This document shows positions 53,201 to 64,000 of a DNA stretch of 64,000 nt, one piece after another. The stretch is taken from assembly GCA_022457065.1 (NCBI GenBank), contig JAJGBQ010000008.1, forward strand, positions 372,001 to 436,000, in the 5' to 3' direction. Positions within the stretch are counted from its first letter, which is position 1. The number at the start of each line of letters is the position of its first letter. This stretch comes from Curvularia sp. ZM96 (taxonomy: Eukaryota > Ascomycota > Dothideomycetes > Pleosporales > Pleosporaceae). The position numbers and the translations under genes are program-made. The notes below the pieces were generated by a model. That model was not told the origin of the DNA, did not search any database, and saw nothing but the letters and a program-made list of their open reading frames with translations.

Positions 53201-56200
53201 TTCCAACGACATCTGGAAGGTCGACGGTGGTATTGTGATCGGTTAATCTGGGATAGATAGTTTCCCGTATTAATTTCGATATCTCGGGACGCATTCGTCG
53301 CTGCACGTTCAGCTGGGCTACTGGAATCCTAGGTCGCCCAGATTGCCCCACAGAAAGCCTTTCAAACTGACTCCGATCTAACTGGTACAGGCCGCCCTGA
53401 TTGCTTTCGAGCGAAAGACCATAGTTGTTTATCTGCGGGCGAAGTTGCTGATGGTCTCCAATTTGGATCAGATGTTCAACCTATGAATGTTTTCGTTAGC
53501 ATGCTTGTGCTGGTATAGGGCTGTTTCTGGGAGCAGTTCACCGTCGGGAGCAACGCAGATAGCATGTGCGGTTCCATGACTTCTCCAGCTTCCTCGCAGA
53601 TCACAATCTTGCATCGCACATGCCGCAGAGTGGAAATTCGTTTCGCCAGACCCGTGGTAGTGATACCAATGACATCCGCCGCTTGAAGCACTCGTCGGTC
53701 AACCTCGTCATGGATATTTGCTAGCTGCCCATACGCAGAGTCAGTTATCTTCACACTCTCGTAAAGATCATCAAGAGCATTATCATAGATCTCTTGACAC
53801 CAGAAATCTATAAGCGTTTGCTTCTCTTGCTGTGACAAGGAATGAACGTTGACTGCCGCCTTCTGTACAACGTGGTTGATCAAGGTGGCCGCCAGTCTGA
53901 TCTCGCCATCTTGTGTCGCTGCGCCATCACTGCTATTGGGAGGAAGCCAGGCATCAAAAAGAGGCTTACCAACACGCTCAAAACCGTCTTCATCATATCG
54001 ACTAAACTGCTTGTGAATCTGCGGGTACCTGCGCATGAGGTGATACTGCAAATTCGACCAGTTGGCATGTTTGAAAACGCCATGAAGTCGCCCTAGATTT
54101 TTCTTGATTTGCTCGGACTCTTGTTCCAAATGCTCGTATGCTTTGTGAAGGAGGAACCCTTCGGATCTTGTCTTGCCTTCCATTTGAGAAATCTTCCGAA
54201 GGTTGTGTTCTTCTAGAATGGCGGAGTGGCTCTGGCCTCCGATGCGAATAGTCTTCTTGATTCCATTTTCGATTAGATGCTCGAGAAACTGATCAAGCGC
54301 GTGGTTGGTATAGCACCTTGTCCATCTTTAGCCAAGGATGTAAGTATTGGAAATTCGACTTACACCACAATGATAGGCCCTAAGTCCACTCTTGATTTAC
54401 AGTCCATTAGAATCTTCATCAATTCGACGCCGAGATACGACTTTCCAGTACCAGGGGGGCCTTGGATGAACGCAAATTCACGCGTCAAAGCTGATATCAA
54501 GGCCTCACTTTGGCCACGATCTAGTCCGGTACGAGATTCAATCATGTCAACCATAGCTGTGTCATCAGGAGAAGAGGTCGACCGCACGTAGATATCGCCA
54601 TTTCCCACCTCGTCTTTCTTGAGAATGGACTTCAAATTGAAAGCAAATTCAGGACGACGAGTGTAAAGCGGGGCCGGTATGTCAAGAGTGTTTCCTCCTT
54701 TTCGGTTCTGCGCATTCTCGATTTGGTCAGGAAGGATACAGTCCTTGAACGGCAGCCTGCTGTGCTTTTGCATTTCCTTCAAGTTCTCGAGGATTGGTAC
54801 AAATGTGGCGGGAATGATACCGGGGAACTCTAGAAGAAGTCCACGAGTATTTTTGCAGCTCAAGGAAATGGCCAAAGCTACCTGTGTCTGGTCAACGGCT
54901 ACCAGCTTTAAAGTAATGGTGCACCGATAATCTTCCTTGGTGAGGCTCCGGTCGTGCTTTGTGTCTGTATCTCTTCTGCTGACAGTGAAGAACAAGTGCT
55001 GAACCTGACCATCGCGAACCGAAATAAATGAGAGAAGGATACCTTCGCCAAGTCTTTTTGAGTCTTGCCACCATTTTTGTCTCTCTTTCGCTGATTTTCT
55101 GCGTAGCTGTGGAAGTTGTTTGAACGATATACTTATTTCGAGACCATGACGACGGTCGAATGAGATATAGCTGATGTACGCATCCGGGTAGTGGAAAGCC
55201 CGAAAATCTCCAAGACTGAGCTTTGGATTGTCGATACAAGCCGGATCGTTTTGTATAGTGTGCAAGAATAATCTAAGAGCCGTTTTCAGTTCTCCGAAAG
55301 TATCGTGACGAAGAAGACGAAAGAATGTGTCAATATGTCTCTCAACCTTATCTTGAAGGAAGTGAGGCTGATCGAGATTGGTCGATGGCAAAAAGTCGAT
55401 TGCATCGCTCATGATTTCCTCAGAAGTTGGAAAGATCCTGACATTAACAATGTCAGGCTTGTCGTTGTCGTGGCGATCTTGTGGCATTACCAGATTGCGA
55501 GGATATGTCGACTTGGTGACCATTTCTGCATGCGCGTTGTTTTCTTCTTGCGCAAGAAGTCCGTTTGCTCGTGCGACAATAGCTCGTATCTCATTGATCC
55601 GACCCAGCGTGATCGGCATGATCAAATCTCGGGTATCTCCAGCGATTACTCTAGTGGCTTCTTCCATTAAATCGAGTAAAGACGTGATGTTTTCGTTGAA
55701 TCGAGCGCGAGGCTCTCTTCTAACAAGCTCTCGAAGTGCAACCGGCATGGTCTGCAAAGTATTCTGAATTATTTCTGAAGAGTTGGCGGATGTGAGGTGG
55801 GACTCTACGAGTGTTTGAGAAAGATATTGGAAGAAAATAATGGCGCGGTTTCCATTCGTGCCACTCACGAAATTGTAGAGCGCTCCGACAGAGGTATCAA
55901 CGGAGAGGCAGTCCAAGAAAGCCCGATGAGTGATGACAGAGAGAAAAGAACACGCGATACAAACGAGTTCTTGTTCTTTTCCTGGGCTTGATCGCAGCTC
56001 TAGCAAGGCCTTGATATGTTCCCGGCCTCGATAGTCGTCGCTGTCCAAATCGCGTGGCAACATTTGCTGCCATTCTAGATTGTCGCCACTCAAGATGGCA
56101 AGGCCACCACTCCAAAGCTGTTCCATTGTTCTCTTATCGTTTCTGATAGGTGGAACTTTGATGAGTCGGCGCCATGCATTGTAGTCCACTCTAGCTTGTT

Positions 56201-56444
56201 GTTGCTCGGGAGTCTCCTCAGGTTGAGGTGGTCGTTCTCTAGAATTATGTATCTCATTTCCATTTATGGAAGGCAGATCATGGGAGTATTTGCATGCTGA
56301 GCCATACTTGCAACGGCTGTTCTTGAAGTAGCGGCACGGCCTGGAGCCGGTCTGATTTTTTCCTTTTTCGCTCTGCCCTGAATCGCCTCGTCCCAATCCC
56401 CTCCAGTCTCCTCTTCCCCGCCTTTTTTGATCAAATGTATTCAT
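50276..56444 (-). CDS. ZNFX1-like protein: CCCH finger, SF1 helicase, NF-X1 fingers, RZ finger
   Basis: Five exons, 54364..56444, 53542..54316, 51838..53480, 50454..51765 and 50276..50401, give 1,978 residues; introns are 47, 61, 72 and 52 bp and every junction keeps frame. An N-terminal CCCH finger, CRYFKNSRCKYGSACKYSH, is at about 37-55. SF1 helicase motifs: GPPGTGKSY (about 661), CYTNHALDQFLEHL, VICEEAGEVMEP (Walker B), GDHQQLRP, QRRMRPE, TVDNFQGEEAKVIIVSLVRS and TNRINVLLSRAQHG. Cys/His-rich NF-X1 repeats follow (CGHMCQSRCH, CKHACQKPTCGEDCGKC and others). The end is an RZ finger: HWYNCANGHP-FAIGECG...CPECGAAVGG..H, split by the last intron. In animals ZNFX1 senses viral dsRNA and in worms it maintains small-RNA inheritance; fungal relatives are linked to heterochromatin and RNAi. 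The role here is inferred. Confidence 0.93.
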
Positions 56445-56879
56445 AATTCCAACTCAGCGTCCATTGGGATTTTCGTGTGAAGCTATGGATGTGGGTTGAT
56501 TCTCAACGGGGAAAGTATGCGACGAAAGGTGAAAGAAGGAAATAGTTGGGCTTAATACAAAGCAGAAAGATTCGTCAGAGTGTGCTGGCACATGCTTCAA
56601 GAAGCGCACCTAGATATGCAAAGAAATAATGTCTGTGCGGAGAAACAGCATACTTGTACGTCATTGGAATCCTCCTATATCAGCTGGTGCAGCCGAACAT
56701 GCCCCGCAGAGTAATACGCAGTGGTGTGAGTTGTCAATGCAGAGGATATCCGGCTGAGCGGATTCAAATGATGATTGACTAGGCTCAAGTTCAGGCACGT
56801 AATAGTGGCCAGACCCAGAAGTGGCCACCCCAACTACTCCGCCAACACCAACTATTTTTGACTTTTGAAGCTGCCCAAT

Positions 56880-57940
56880 ACCACCACAGCGCGCTCAATA
56901 TAGCTAATTCTAGAGCTGCTATTTAGTTTGCTATTCGGGATAACTATCGTGATTGTGCTTATTAATCGCAGAAGGCTGCTGCTACTGCGTACAGCATTCC
57001 ATGATCAACAGAACGCCATCGCCTTGCTGGGCGCGTTCAACACGTGCTAGCTCACCACTACGAGCAGCGATTATCACCGCAACAAGAAGATAAGCTCGTC
57101 GATTGGATTCTTCGTGAAGGTAGCTGCACGCGCCCACCTAGTCATGCGCTTCGGCAAACAGTAATCCATGTCCCCAAGCAGAACAGTGACACTACCCCTC
57201 TAAGCCAGCATTGGATTTTTAGCTTCTCACACCGCAACCCGCGCGTCCGCTCGACTATTTGAAGGAATACAAAAGCAGCGAGAGCTAAGACAGCCACACT
57301 GAAGGCTATTATGGATTTCTTTGAGCTATTTGAGCATGCTAAGTCGCGTCTTTATTTTCGAGACATCGATAATATCTACAGTTTAGATAAGATTAGCGCT
57401 ACCATAGGGGTCTATAATAACTCTCGAGTAGTTGCTTCAACTACTAAACGTAAAGGTTACGTGCAAGCACCAGAGATTCAAGGGTGGATTTCGATCATCC
57501 ATTGCGTATCTGCTATCGCCAGTAATCATCGTCAAGGACCAGAGCCTCCAGTCAAGATAGTTTCCAACCGAGACCGGTAATACACCATTTCGATCAATGG
57601 CTGGACCTCAAATGGTAATAATGTTGAGTAGCTAAATCGCGTCTTTATATCGGAAATTACTACTACAATTGCTGCCCCGTAATTGACTGTTCCTACTCGA
57701 TGGCCATGAATCACACGTTGCTCGAGAGTTCAAGTGGGCTTGCTACCAGCACTCGAAACAGTCACCTGTTGCATCTGCCTGCACACTCCTTTCGTGCGCT
57801 AAGCCTGTCGACTTTTCTGCAGTTTCTGTTAATAAGTCGAGTTATCGCAGCCAGATTCAGACCCGCGCCGCCCTTACTAACATGTTACACGGGGTTATGC
57901 TGTACTTCTCTAAGCCTCGATCCGGGTTAGGGCGAGGTGA
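56880..57940 (+). pseudogene. Decayed pogo-type transposase
   Basis: Plus-strand fragments recall the family order: QRRHRLAGRVQHV-like DNA, SPQQEDKLVDWILREGSCTRPPSHALRQTV (CENP-B-like region, 57044-57262), then FFELFEHAKSRLYFRDIDNIYSLDKI (first-Asp region with MDE lost, 57311-57580), a string near LFLLDGHESH at about 57690 (GACTGTTCCTACTCGATGGCCATGAATC), and CLHTPFVRxAC near 57780. Many stops and frameshifts; no terminal repeats were found. Confidence 0.7.
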
Positions 57941-58114
57941 TGACTGTCAGCAGTTGTCCGCGCGATTGCCGAAGTATTTCTGAGTGGAAAAGAGTTATGG
58001 ATGTTTAACCAATAGAAAAGACAATCAATTCTATAAAATAGAATAACAGAGTATCAATCTTGTTAAGTAACAACTTGTAAGAAAGTACAATTTGAGTTGA
58101 CCACAACGAGTGTA

Positions 58115-58309
58115 CAGTTACTAGCGAATGCGGCTTCACCTCTGCGCGTGGCCGCAAACACGGTTTTGCTCAACCCCACCTTCCGTACGTAGCTTAGCGC
58201 TAGGTGTTGTCCACAAAACAATTGACATGATTGGCCAGTAATTAATAAAATGATAACTAGACTCGAGCGAGCCTACCTGCAGTGGTGAAGCCGCAATCGC
58301 TAGCGGCTG
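58115..58309. mobile_element. MITE copy 6 (diverged)
   Basis: TA-flanked; left end CAGTTACTAGCGAATGCGG, right end CGCTAGCGGCTG. Interior landmarks (CCCCACCTTCCGTACGTAGC) are shared, but it differs from the others more than they differ among themselves, suggesting an older copy or subfamily. Its left end resembles the left end of the 1441-2926 element. Confidence 0.8.
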
Positions 58310-58599
58310 TAATAATAAAATCCAAACCCATTCTTATACCCATTGCAATCTGCCCTGGCATCAGCCATTCGTCCTGGAGTCACTGACTCCATCTCCACTA
58401 TGTGAGGCCATGTCCTCACATGTCCGGGGTGGCATCACTGATGCCCGTGTCTTGGCGTGAGGCCAGTCACATGATCGTCGCCCCGCGATGATCGCTTACC
58501 TGCTGACACCCTGAGGATTTCCCACCACTCGTGGTCAGCATCAAGGGAGGTGATCCTTTTGACTTGTTACTCGTGACATAACACTGCGCTAACTTGATA

Positions 58600-58793
58600 C
58601 AGTCGCTAGCGATTGCGGCTTCACCCTTACGCACAGCTGCGCAACGGATTTGAGCAGCCCCACCTTCCTTATGTAGCTTAGTACAAGAAGTCAGCAGCAG
58701 AACCATCGGTGTGATTGGTCAATCCTCGATCTTCTGATGACTGGACTTTTGGAACGCTGCCTGCAGGGGTGAAGCCGCAATCGCTAGCGACTG
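58600..58793. mobile_element. MITE copy 7 (194 bp)
   Basis: TA-flanked; ends CAGTCGCTAGCGATTGCGG and CGCTAGCGACTG. Interior nearly identical to copies 1 and 5. It lies 290 bp from copy 6 and about 240 bp left of transposase relic C. Confidence 0.88.
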
Positions 58794-59032
58794 TAATGAG
58801 AACTTTTCACTAACTATAATCATATACCGATGATCGAGGTAGCGAAATGGCACCTGCATAGATTCCGAAGGATCGTACGCTTGGTGTTCTTGTAAGCCTA
58901 GGAGTACGATGCATAGTCACGTGGTTGCCCACTGACTAATAACCATAGTTACATATGAACCAGAACGTGATGCGTTTATGTACATAACCGTACCTTAGAA
59001 CTAACGCAAAAGGAGCCTCTATCTATCGAGGA

Positions 59033-59220
59033 TAGCGATGCTAACTGAATATGGGTATTGCGACAGCTCATGCTCGCAAATAGTCGGATACAGATAAGCT
59101 TGCTGACCTAGCAGTAGATAAGGCCTAGCGTCAGCGCACACGCACGCTAAGAGGATAATCCCCTCCCGTGAGCCATCTTGGAGAGTGGCTGTAACTTTCT
59201 TCTCCCACACTCACCAGCTA
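59033..59220 (-). pseudogene. pogo-type transposase relic C
   Basis: Minus-strand frame MWEKKVTATLQDGSREGIILLACVCADARPYLLL parallels DGKRRSTIQDGSREWITLLACICADGSYLEP in the 35366-37236 transposase. Third copy of the same roughly 200-bp fragment (see 16013 and 40660). That the same piece survives three times, each within a few hundred bp of a MITE, suggests it is itself part of a dispersed non-autonomous unit. Confidence 0.65.
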
Positions 59221-59608
59221 CATAGATATAGTTATGCACAACTCTTCCCAATGTTTGCATGCACATGTGTCTTGGTAGCAGTCACAAGATCAGATACCCC
59301 TCACTGAACGACATTTAATGGACCTATAAGGCGACACATCAAACAATACCAAAACATCACTAATCTGCACGCTAGACGATTGTGACTGTGCTTATTGGTC
59401 GAATGAACATGCAATGTTGATGGACCACTTAATCGTCTAAACAAGCCGTGGAGCTGGTTGTTCGCTTCGTGTTAGCTGCTGATTGGGTAACAGAAAAGAT
59501 CGCTGTCATAGCATGGTCCGTTACTTGGCTTGATAAAATTCACTCCACGTCTAAAAGGACCATGAAATCTACAGGGATTTTCGTTTCTGGGTAAACCCTA
59601 CGATTTCC

Positions 59609-61572
59609 ATGTATTCCTCACTCGAGAGCTCCAGTACAGGCCCTGCGCCACTAGTCCGACTTGATTTGGCCGCCTTACTGGATCCTTCGTCCTGCGCAAA
59701 CACCAAAAACGAAGATGATAGTGAGCAGTTACCATGCCCAAACCCAGCCAGACAAGTGTGTAGTTCCTGCAAATTGGTTCAGGTATGTTGTGGCACTTCT
59801 TTTTGGCAATTGTGTTTAATCTGATGCTTTCAAGTATTGCTCGAAAGAATGCCAAAGAGCGGACTGGTATCGTCACAAAAGAATCTGCAAGTCCGACCTC
59901 ATGGCAGCCAGATACATTCCAGGCTGGGTGAAGCAAGGCCGCCTTCCTAGCTGGATTTCTGACAGCGAAATCTCGTCGAACTTTGGTGTGAACCAATATC
60001 TTTGGGGAAACATGCCGGCTATAGACATGCTGAATACTGCTCAGAACGAGCGTGTCAGCCAAGTCCACCGCGATATAAGATTGCTCTTTGCTGCTTCAGG
60101 AGACATTCGAAACGTCATCAAGTCTATCGCGGAGGGTCTTCCAAATGGGTACAACGGCCAGTGCTCGCTTGTCATAAATGACATCAACTTCATGGTAGTC
60201 GCGCGCAATGTTATCCTGCTGCTGGTCGCGCTAAGCCTTGAGACTGATGATGCAGTCATGACAATGATACACGTGTGGTATTCGGCTCTTCTGCCACACA
60301 TCATGATAGATACACTTCGGCACGCTGTACTGGGGCGAATTGTGGATGTCTGCGAGAAGATTAAGAACAAGCCATCGACTTCCTTCCAGGCTAAGACCTT
60401 TTCGTTTGGGAAAAGATCTCTACGACTAGTACTAAAGAAGCATCAATGGGACGAACTGAAAGAGTATTTCCATGTTCCACAAGGTTTAGCGAAGCAAGAC
60501 GCACAGGCAATCCGACGACAGTGCATATTAGCTCCAGAGAGGGTAGATTATCTACATCGTGCATTATGCAACCAGCCTCCTTTGATCCGAGTTGCAACAA
60601 TGACATTCCGCGAAGACGGCATTCTTTTGCCGCACAGTGCGTCGAGAGAGAAATTCGATATACCCAACCCGTAAGCCTCAGTCCTTCACTCATATTTGCA
60701 GTTCAGCTAACTTGATAAGCACATTCTTCCATAAAGATCTAGTCTGGCCTATGCAAGATGACGCGAGTCCACTCGAAGGCTGGGACTACTATGAGTATCG
60801 TAAATTTGCGCCAAAAGCAAGCAATGATGTGATGGGCAGTTTCTACTTTTTCCTAAGACATATGCTATCACGTTTTTGCATTCGTATTAAAGATATTGAT
60901 GTTCACTTTCAACTCTTCAACGTTGATGCAAGGGAACTTCCAAGACATCTCAGCACAGAAGAGTCTCAGTTCGATCGCATCGAGGTAAGTAATTTAGAGG
61001 CATTTTCCTAGATTTCCCTAGCAGGCACATAATGATAACACTCACGAGTACAGGTCTCAAATATCTGCGATCGTGGATACATTGGACCCGAAACAACTCT
61101 GTCCATTTTCGGCCCGCTGCTGAAGCCAAAAAAAACCAACCCAAATGCAACGCTCCTGATGCTCTTTCTTAATGCCGTGAGTGAGGTCTACCATAACAGC
61201 GGTCCAAGTGGCGAAGCACAACGTTACAAAGAGTCCATGAAGCTAATCATGAAATTCATACCCATGACGCCAATGAGTATGATGGCTATGATGGCCGATG
61301 GCAAGAGTGGAATGAGCAGTCCAGAGATGATACGCATCTCCTCTTGTTATACAATGTTTGGTGACTTTGACAAGGCATTTGACATTTTCTTGAAGGAAGT
61401 CCGGTTGGACAAGCTGATGCAAAATCATGATTTGAAGATCAAACACAAGCACACCATTATTGAACCTTGGCCCTTGAGGGTAACGGAGAAAACGACGAAG
61501 GAAGAATTTGAGGTACGGTGTGCTAGTACACATACAGGCTGTGAACGATATATGGAGTTCGAGAGAATTTAA
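59609..61572 (+). CDS. MYND zinc-finger / DUF4470 protein
   Basis: Four exons, 59609..59782, 59835..60670, 60720..60984 and 61054..61572, give 597 residues; introns are 52, 49 and 69 bp, the second with a perfect CTAAC branch. The MYND finger is split by intron 1: CPNPARQVCSSCKLVQ then YCSKECQRADWYRHKRIC (Cys43, 51, 54, 60, 64, His72, Cys76). The DUF4470 core follows: NMPAIDMLNTAQNE, LLFAASGDIRNVIKSI, CSLVINDINFMVVARNVILLLVAL. Later come FDIPNPTFFHKDLVWPMQDDASPLEGWDY, FRHMLSRFC-like text and the C-terminal EEFEVRCASTHTGCERYMEFERI. MYND fingers bind proline-rich partners; the cellular role of fungal DUF4470 proteins is not established to my knowledge. All junctions agree with the family. Confidence 0.88.
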
Positions 61573-61833
61573 GGGATAGATATATGCGCTGCCTACCAAA
61601 TGTTTTCGCCGTTGCCCAAAAACTCTTCCGAGCGCTGCTTGTGGTGCCGCTTGATTGCCCTGCAGAAGAAGCACCTCGCTCGCCTAGCCACGCCATGCAT
61701 CGTTACACCTTCTCTGCCTTATCATCGCGTCACGCATACCCAAATTCTCCAGCGTGTGTACAACTCCTCTGGACTGTACCTAATGATGATGCATAGAACC
61801 AGGGAGCAGCAGAAAAGTAGTTGTAAGAGAGGT

Positions 61834-62100
61834 TCATTCTGCACAACATGTGGGTGAGTCGCGAAGGTGTTGCTGTAGAGCCTCCTGGCTAGCGAACGTT
61901 CTATCGCAGGTTGAGCAGTCGTATGAAGGCTTGTGAGCCGAAGAGAGGAGGTGTTGTTTCAGGCTACCTCGGTTGTTGAAATTTCGATTGCAGGCATTGC
62001 AATCGTACGAGCCGACGTGAAGTGGCGAGTTGTCGAAGTGTTGGACCAATGCGTACTGATCTCCAAATCGTTTGTTACAGGTTTCGCAAAAACATGCCAT
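61834..62100 (-). CDS. Three-finger C2H2 protein (88 residues)
   Basis: From ATG at 62100. Three fingers: CETCNKRFGDQYALVQHFDN..H, CNACNRNFNNRGSLKQHLLSSAH and CSTCDRTFASQEALQQHLRD. The last has PTC instead of the closing His, so it is imperfect or interrupted by an intron beyond which I cannot follow. Related fungal proteins carry longer finger arrays, so this may be the N-terminal part of a truncated gene. Fingers of this spacing bind DNA or dsRNA. Confidence 0.65.
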   Translation of the reverse strand: MACFCETCNKRFGDQYALVQHFDNSPLHVGSYDCNACNRNFNNRGSLKQHLLSSAHKPSYDCSTCDRTFASQEALQQHLRDSPTCCAE

Positions 62101-62913
62101 GGTTCAAAGTTGCCAAAGGCTCAAGATAGACCTTAGTTTTGATGGTTTAAGAGGCAAAAAAGCATCGTGAGAACGGTGGAGTGATCGCATCATTGGAACT
62201 ACATTAATTACCTCCTGTCCGTCTCGCGACGGGGTGCGTCCCGGGTCGCAGGGATTGACGTTACAATTGCAAATAGATACTCTGCCTTCGCAATGTTATT
62301 TCCAGCATCTAGTGTGGCTACGGTAAACCCTCTAATTCATCAACAAATTGTCGTTTTATGCTGGGCTGTCTGTACTGTGTAGATCAATAGTACCGATCGG
62401 GTCCTTCTCACATATACCTCACGATGTATGCGGCAATCGCTGGCGTTTTACTCCTTTCCAATCCACCATGATACCAATTTATTGGAGTGCTAGTTGTGCA
62501 TATTGTCATTACGTGGAAATGAGATAGCGCGATGGACAATAGGGAGCAGATTTCGACCAAGCTTACACACATTGGCCTAACCTTATTTGCGCTGATACGA
62601 CGTATACATAACTACATAACTAGTGTATGTACGGGAAACTCTGTCGCTTGGTTTTGCGCACTAGCTCACTTAGAAAGCGAAAACTGCTTACCGGTAAGCA
62701 GACGCGCCACTGTGACACAGTTCTTGTCACGACAGCGTTGCATTGAGCCGATGAATCCTGCAAGATGCTTATGGTCATCAAGTCAGGGTTAGCGGATTCT
62801 CTTTTCGATAAAGCTATCGCAAGTCTAGTTACATAACTTAGCTAGCAAGTTAAGCGGAAACACCTCCCTGCTGTATACGCCCGCCAACCTCGTTCATCTC
62901 ACCAACCTATAAT
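62101..62913. other. Interval without a supported gene
   Basis: Contains the presumed promoter of the C2H2 gene next to 62100 and the 3' region of the gene at 62914. An 86-codon plus-strand frame at 62532-62792 resembles nothing I know. Confidence 0.5.
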
Positions 62914-64000
62914 TCAACCTTGGAAGAATGTATCACCATCCCTTAACGAGATGTCACCCATTCTTACAGCCAGCTCATCTTCCAAAATTGCCTCGCACTC
63001 AACCATAATCTCAACCTCTGTACTGCTCGTTTTGATACCCCAAAACCATATACCCGGCTTCAAGATCAACCTCACCAACTCTAGTACCAATTCCGCCTCA
63101 CTTGCCTTCTGGCCAGCTATTTCCTTGGCGGAATCCACCACCATCTTACACACTTCTTTATGCCGGGTTTCAGCACATTTGTTTATACCTTCGGCCTTAA
63201 ACCGTTGGTAACTTCCCAGTGTGTATGTGCTGCGGAAAAGGTGGTTGATAATCGGCATCCATCGAATCTCTGACCAAGGAACAAACTGTATGATAGCATT
63301 CTGGACACCTTGCCCTATAATGACGTATTCGTCGCAGTTCCTAGCCCATTGCTGATAGTTTTGCGGTATCAAACGGGGTTCACTACCCGACTTGAGAAAA
63401 CGAAGCACATCCGACACCCGGAACACACTGACATTTGGCGTTCGACTTAAGGTTTCGAGATCAAAGACTACAAAGCTGACTTGGTCTTTCGTTCCTCGCT
63501 CTTGCTGTTCTCGCGATTTCTTCCCTGTCAGATGGAGTGTCCAGTCCAACCTTGGACTTGTCGAAGTGAACCTCGTCGCTAGTTGTCTGCCTAGCTTTGT
63601 TTCTCTCTCCGTCTTTCCTAAGTGTCTCCCAAGCGAACCCAAGAAGTCCTGCACAGACTTTCTCTGCCGATATCGGTCGTTGAACAATGCTGCTATTGCG
63701 GGCGATTTGTATGCTCCAGACTGATCTGTATCAGTCTGTTGATGTGCACGGAAAAGAAGAGTGCGTTTGGTAGGTATAGGGTCTACGTGAACCTCTTCTA
63801 AGACTATACGACTTTGATTAACATTGTTTCAGACACTATTACTCGGAGCTGTACACTCGACCCAGTCAAGGGCACGCTTAACCTCTACATAGGCTGCGGC
63901 CGCATCGAGTGTTCTATCTTGCGCATCTAGTCTCCCCACTACCGCTTGACATATATCGGCAATGCCAGAAAGTTCGTCTACCACGCTGCGAAAGTCGTCG
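62914..64000 (-). CDS. DUF7587-like fungal protein, partial at the right edge
   Basis: Exon 62914..63803 is open without an internal ATG at its head, joined by a 51-bp intron (GTACAG..TATAG, tentative) to an exon from 63855 running past the window edge (..DELSGIADICQAVVGRLDAQ..). Family-like blocks are IPTKRTLLFRAH, VSFVVFDLETLSRTPNVSVFRVSDVL and CDEYVIIGQGVQNAIIQFVPWSEI, which resemble the DUF7587 pattern of a beta-rich domain in fungal proteins. The C-terminal 110 residues are helical and unassigned. The start codon lies outside the window. Function unknown. Confidence 0.6.

Noticed and set aside
54679..55767. Plus-strand ORFs of 83-129 codons
   Set aside because: They are antisense shadows of the ZNFX1-like exon, which has clear domain content on the minus strand.
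60671..60701. A 31-bp intron in the MYND/DUF4470 gene using the first AG
   Set aside because: Too short; the later AG at 60719 gives a 49-bp intron with a CTAAC branch and restores the family sequence NPTFFHKD.

Overview
The window reads as an accessory region from a filamentous ascomycete, probably a Dothideomycete. The evidence is short phase-conserving introns (44-72 bp, one tentative intron of about 200 bp) with GT..AG ends and CTNAC-type branch sites, several fungus-restricted families (a DUF4470-type MYND protein, an OTT_1508-like deaminase, a DUF7587-like protein, BTB and F-box/ankyrin proteins), and fungal pogo/Fot1-like, Tad-like LINE and LTR elements. The species assignment is inference. 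No tRNA, rRNA or CRISPR was found.

Layout. 1-8 kb: 3' end of a dead LINE, a TIR element of about 1.5 kb, a decayed 3'-5' exonuclease-like fragment, a first FtsJ-like methyltransferase, and gene-poor DNA with a solo LTR. 8.4-15.4 kb: a 1,156-residue four-domain fusion (methyltransferase, FAD oxidase, P-loop kinase, phosphoribosyltransferase), a protein-kinase relic and an F-box/ankyrin gene. 15.4-20 kb: repeats, four copies of a roughly 194-bp MITE and small zinc-finger relics. 20.5-24.5 kb: an RNase III-like protein without its catalytic acids and a second FtsJ-like methyltransferase. 25.4-29.0 kb: a compact nucleotide-chemistry cluster made of a P-loop nucleotide kinase, a viperin-like radical-SAM enzyme, a divergently transcribed UMP/CMP-type kinase and a CYTH triphosphatase carrying one internal TGA. 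29.3-31 kb: a second, better preserved copy of the exonuclease-like segment. 33-37.3 kb: an OTT_1508-like deaminase gene with a 2.1-kb pogo element just upstream of its start. 38.5-43.3 kb: a conserved fungal protein often mislabelled geranylgeranyl pyrophosphate synthetase, and a BTB/POZ gene. 43.4-47.7 kb: two neighbouring Fot1-like elements, the first apparently intact, and a second solo LTR. 48-56.4 kb: a complete five-exon ZNFX1-like gene (CCCH finger, SF1 helicase, NF-X1 fingers, RZ finger) with a decayed copy of its own C-terminus downstream. 57-64 kb: transposase relics, two MITEs, a MYND/DUF4470 gene, a three-finger C2H2 ORF and a DUF7587-like gene running off the right edge.

How it may fit together. 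The unusual feature is how many neighbouring genes act on nucleotides or RNA: viperin-type radical SAM, NMP kinases, a triphosphatase, a phosphoribosyltransferase fusion, RNA-cap-type methyltransferases, exonuclease relics, an RNase III-like pseudoenzyme, a deaminase and a ZNFX1-like helicase. Several of these families act in antiviral innate immunity in animals or in prokaryotic defence. I infer that this could be a fungal anti-mycovirus or anti-transposon island, with the viperin cluster as its clearest functional unit. That is a hypothesis from gene content and order only. Exon boundaries were read by eye from splice signals, frame and family resemblance.
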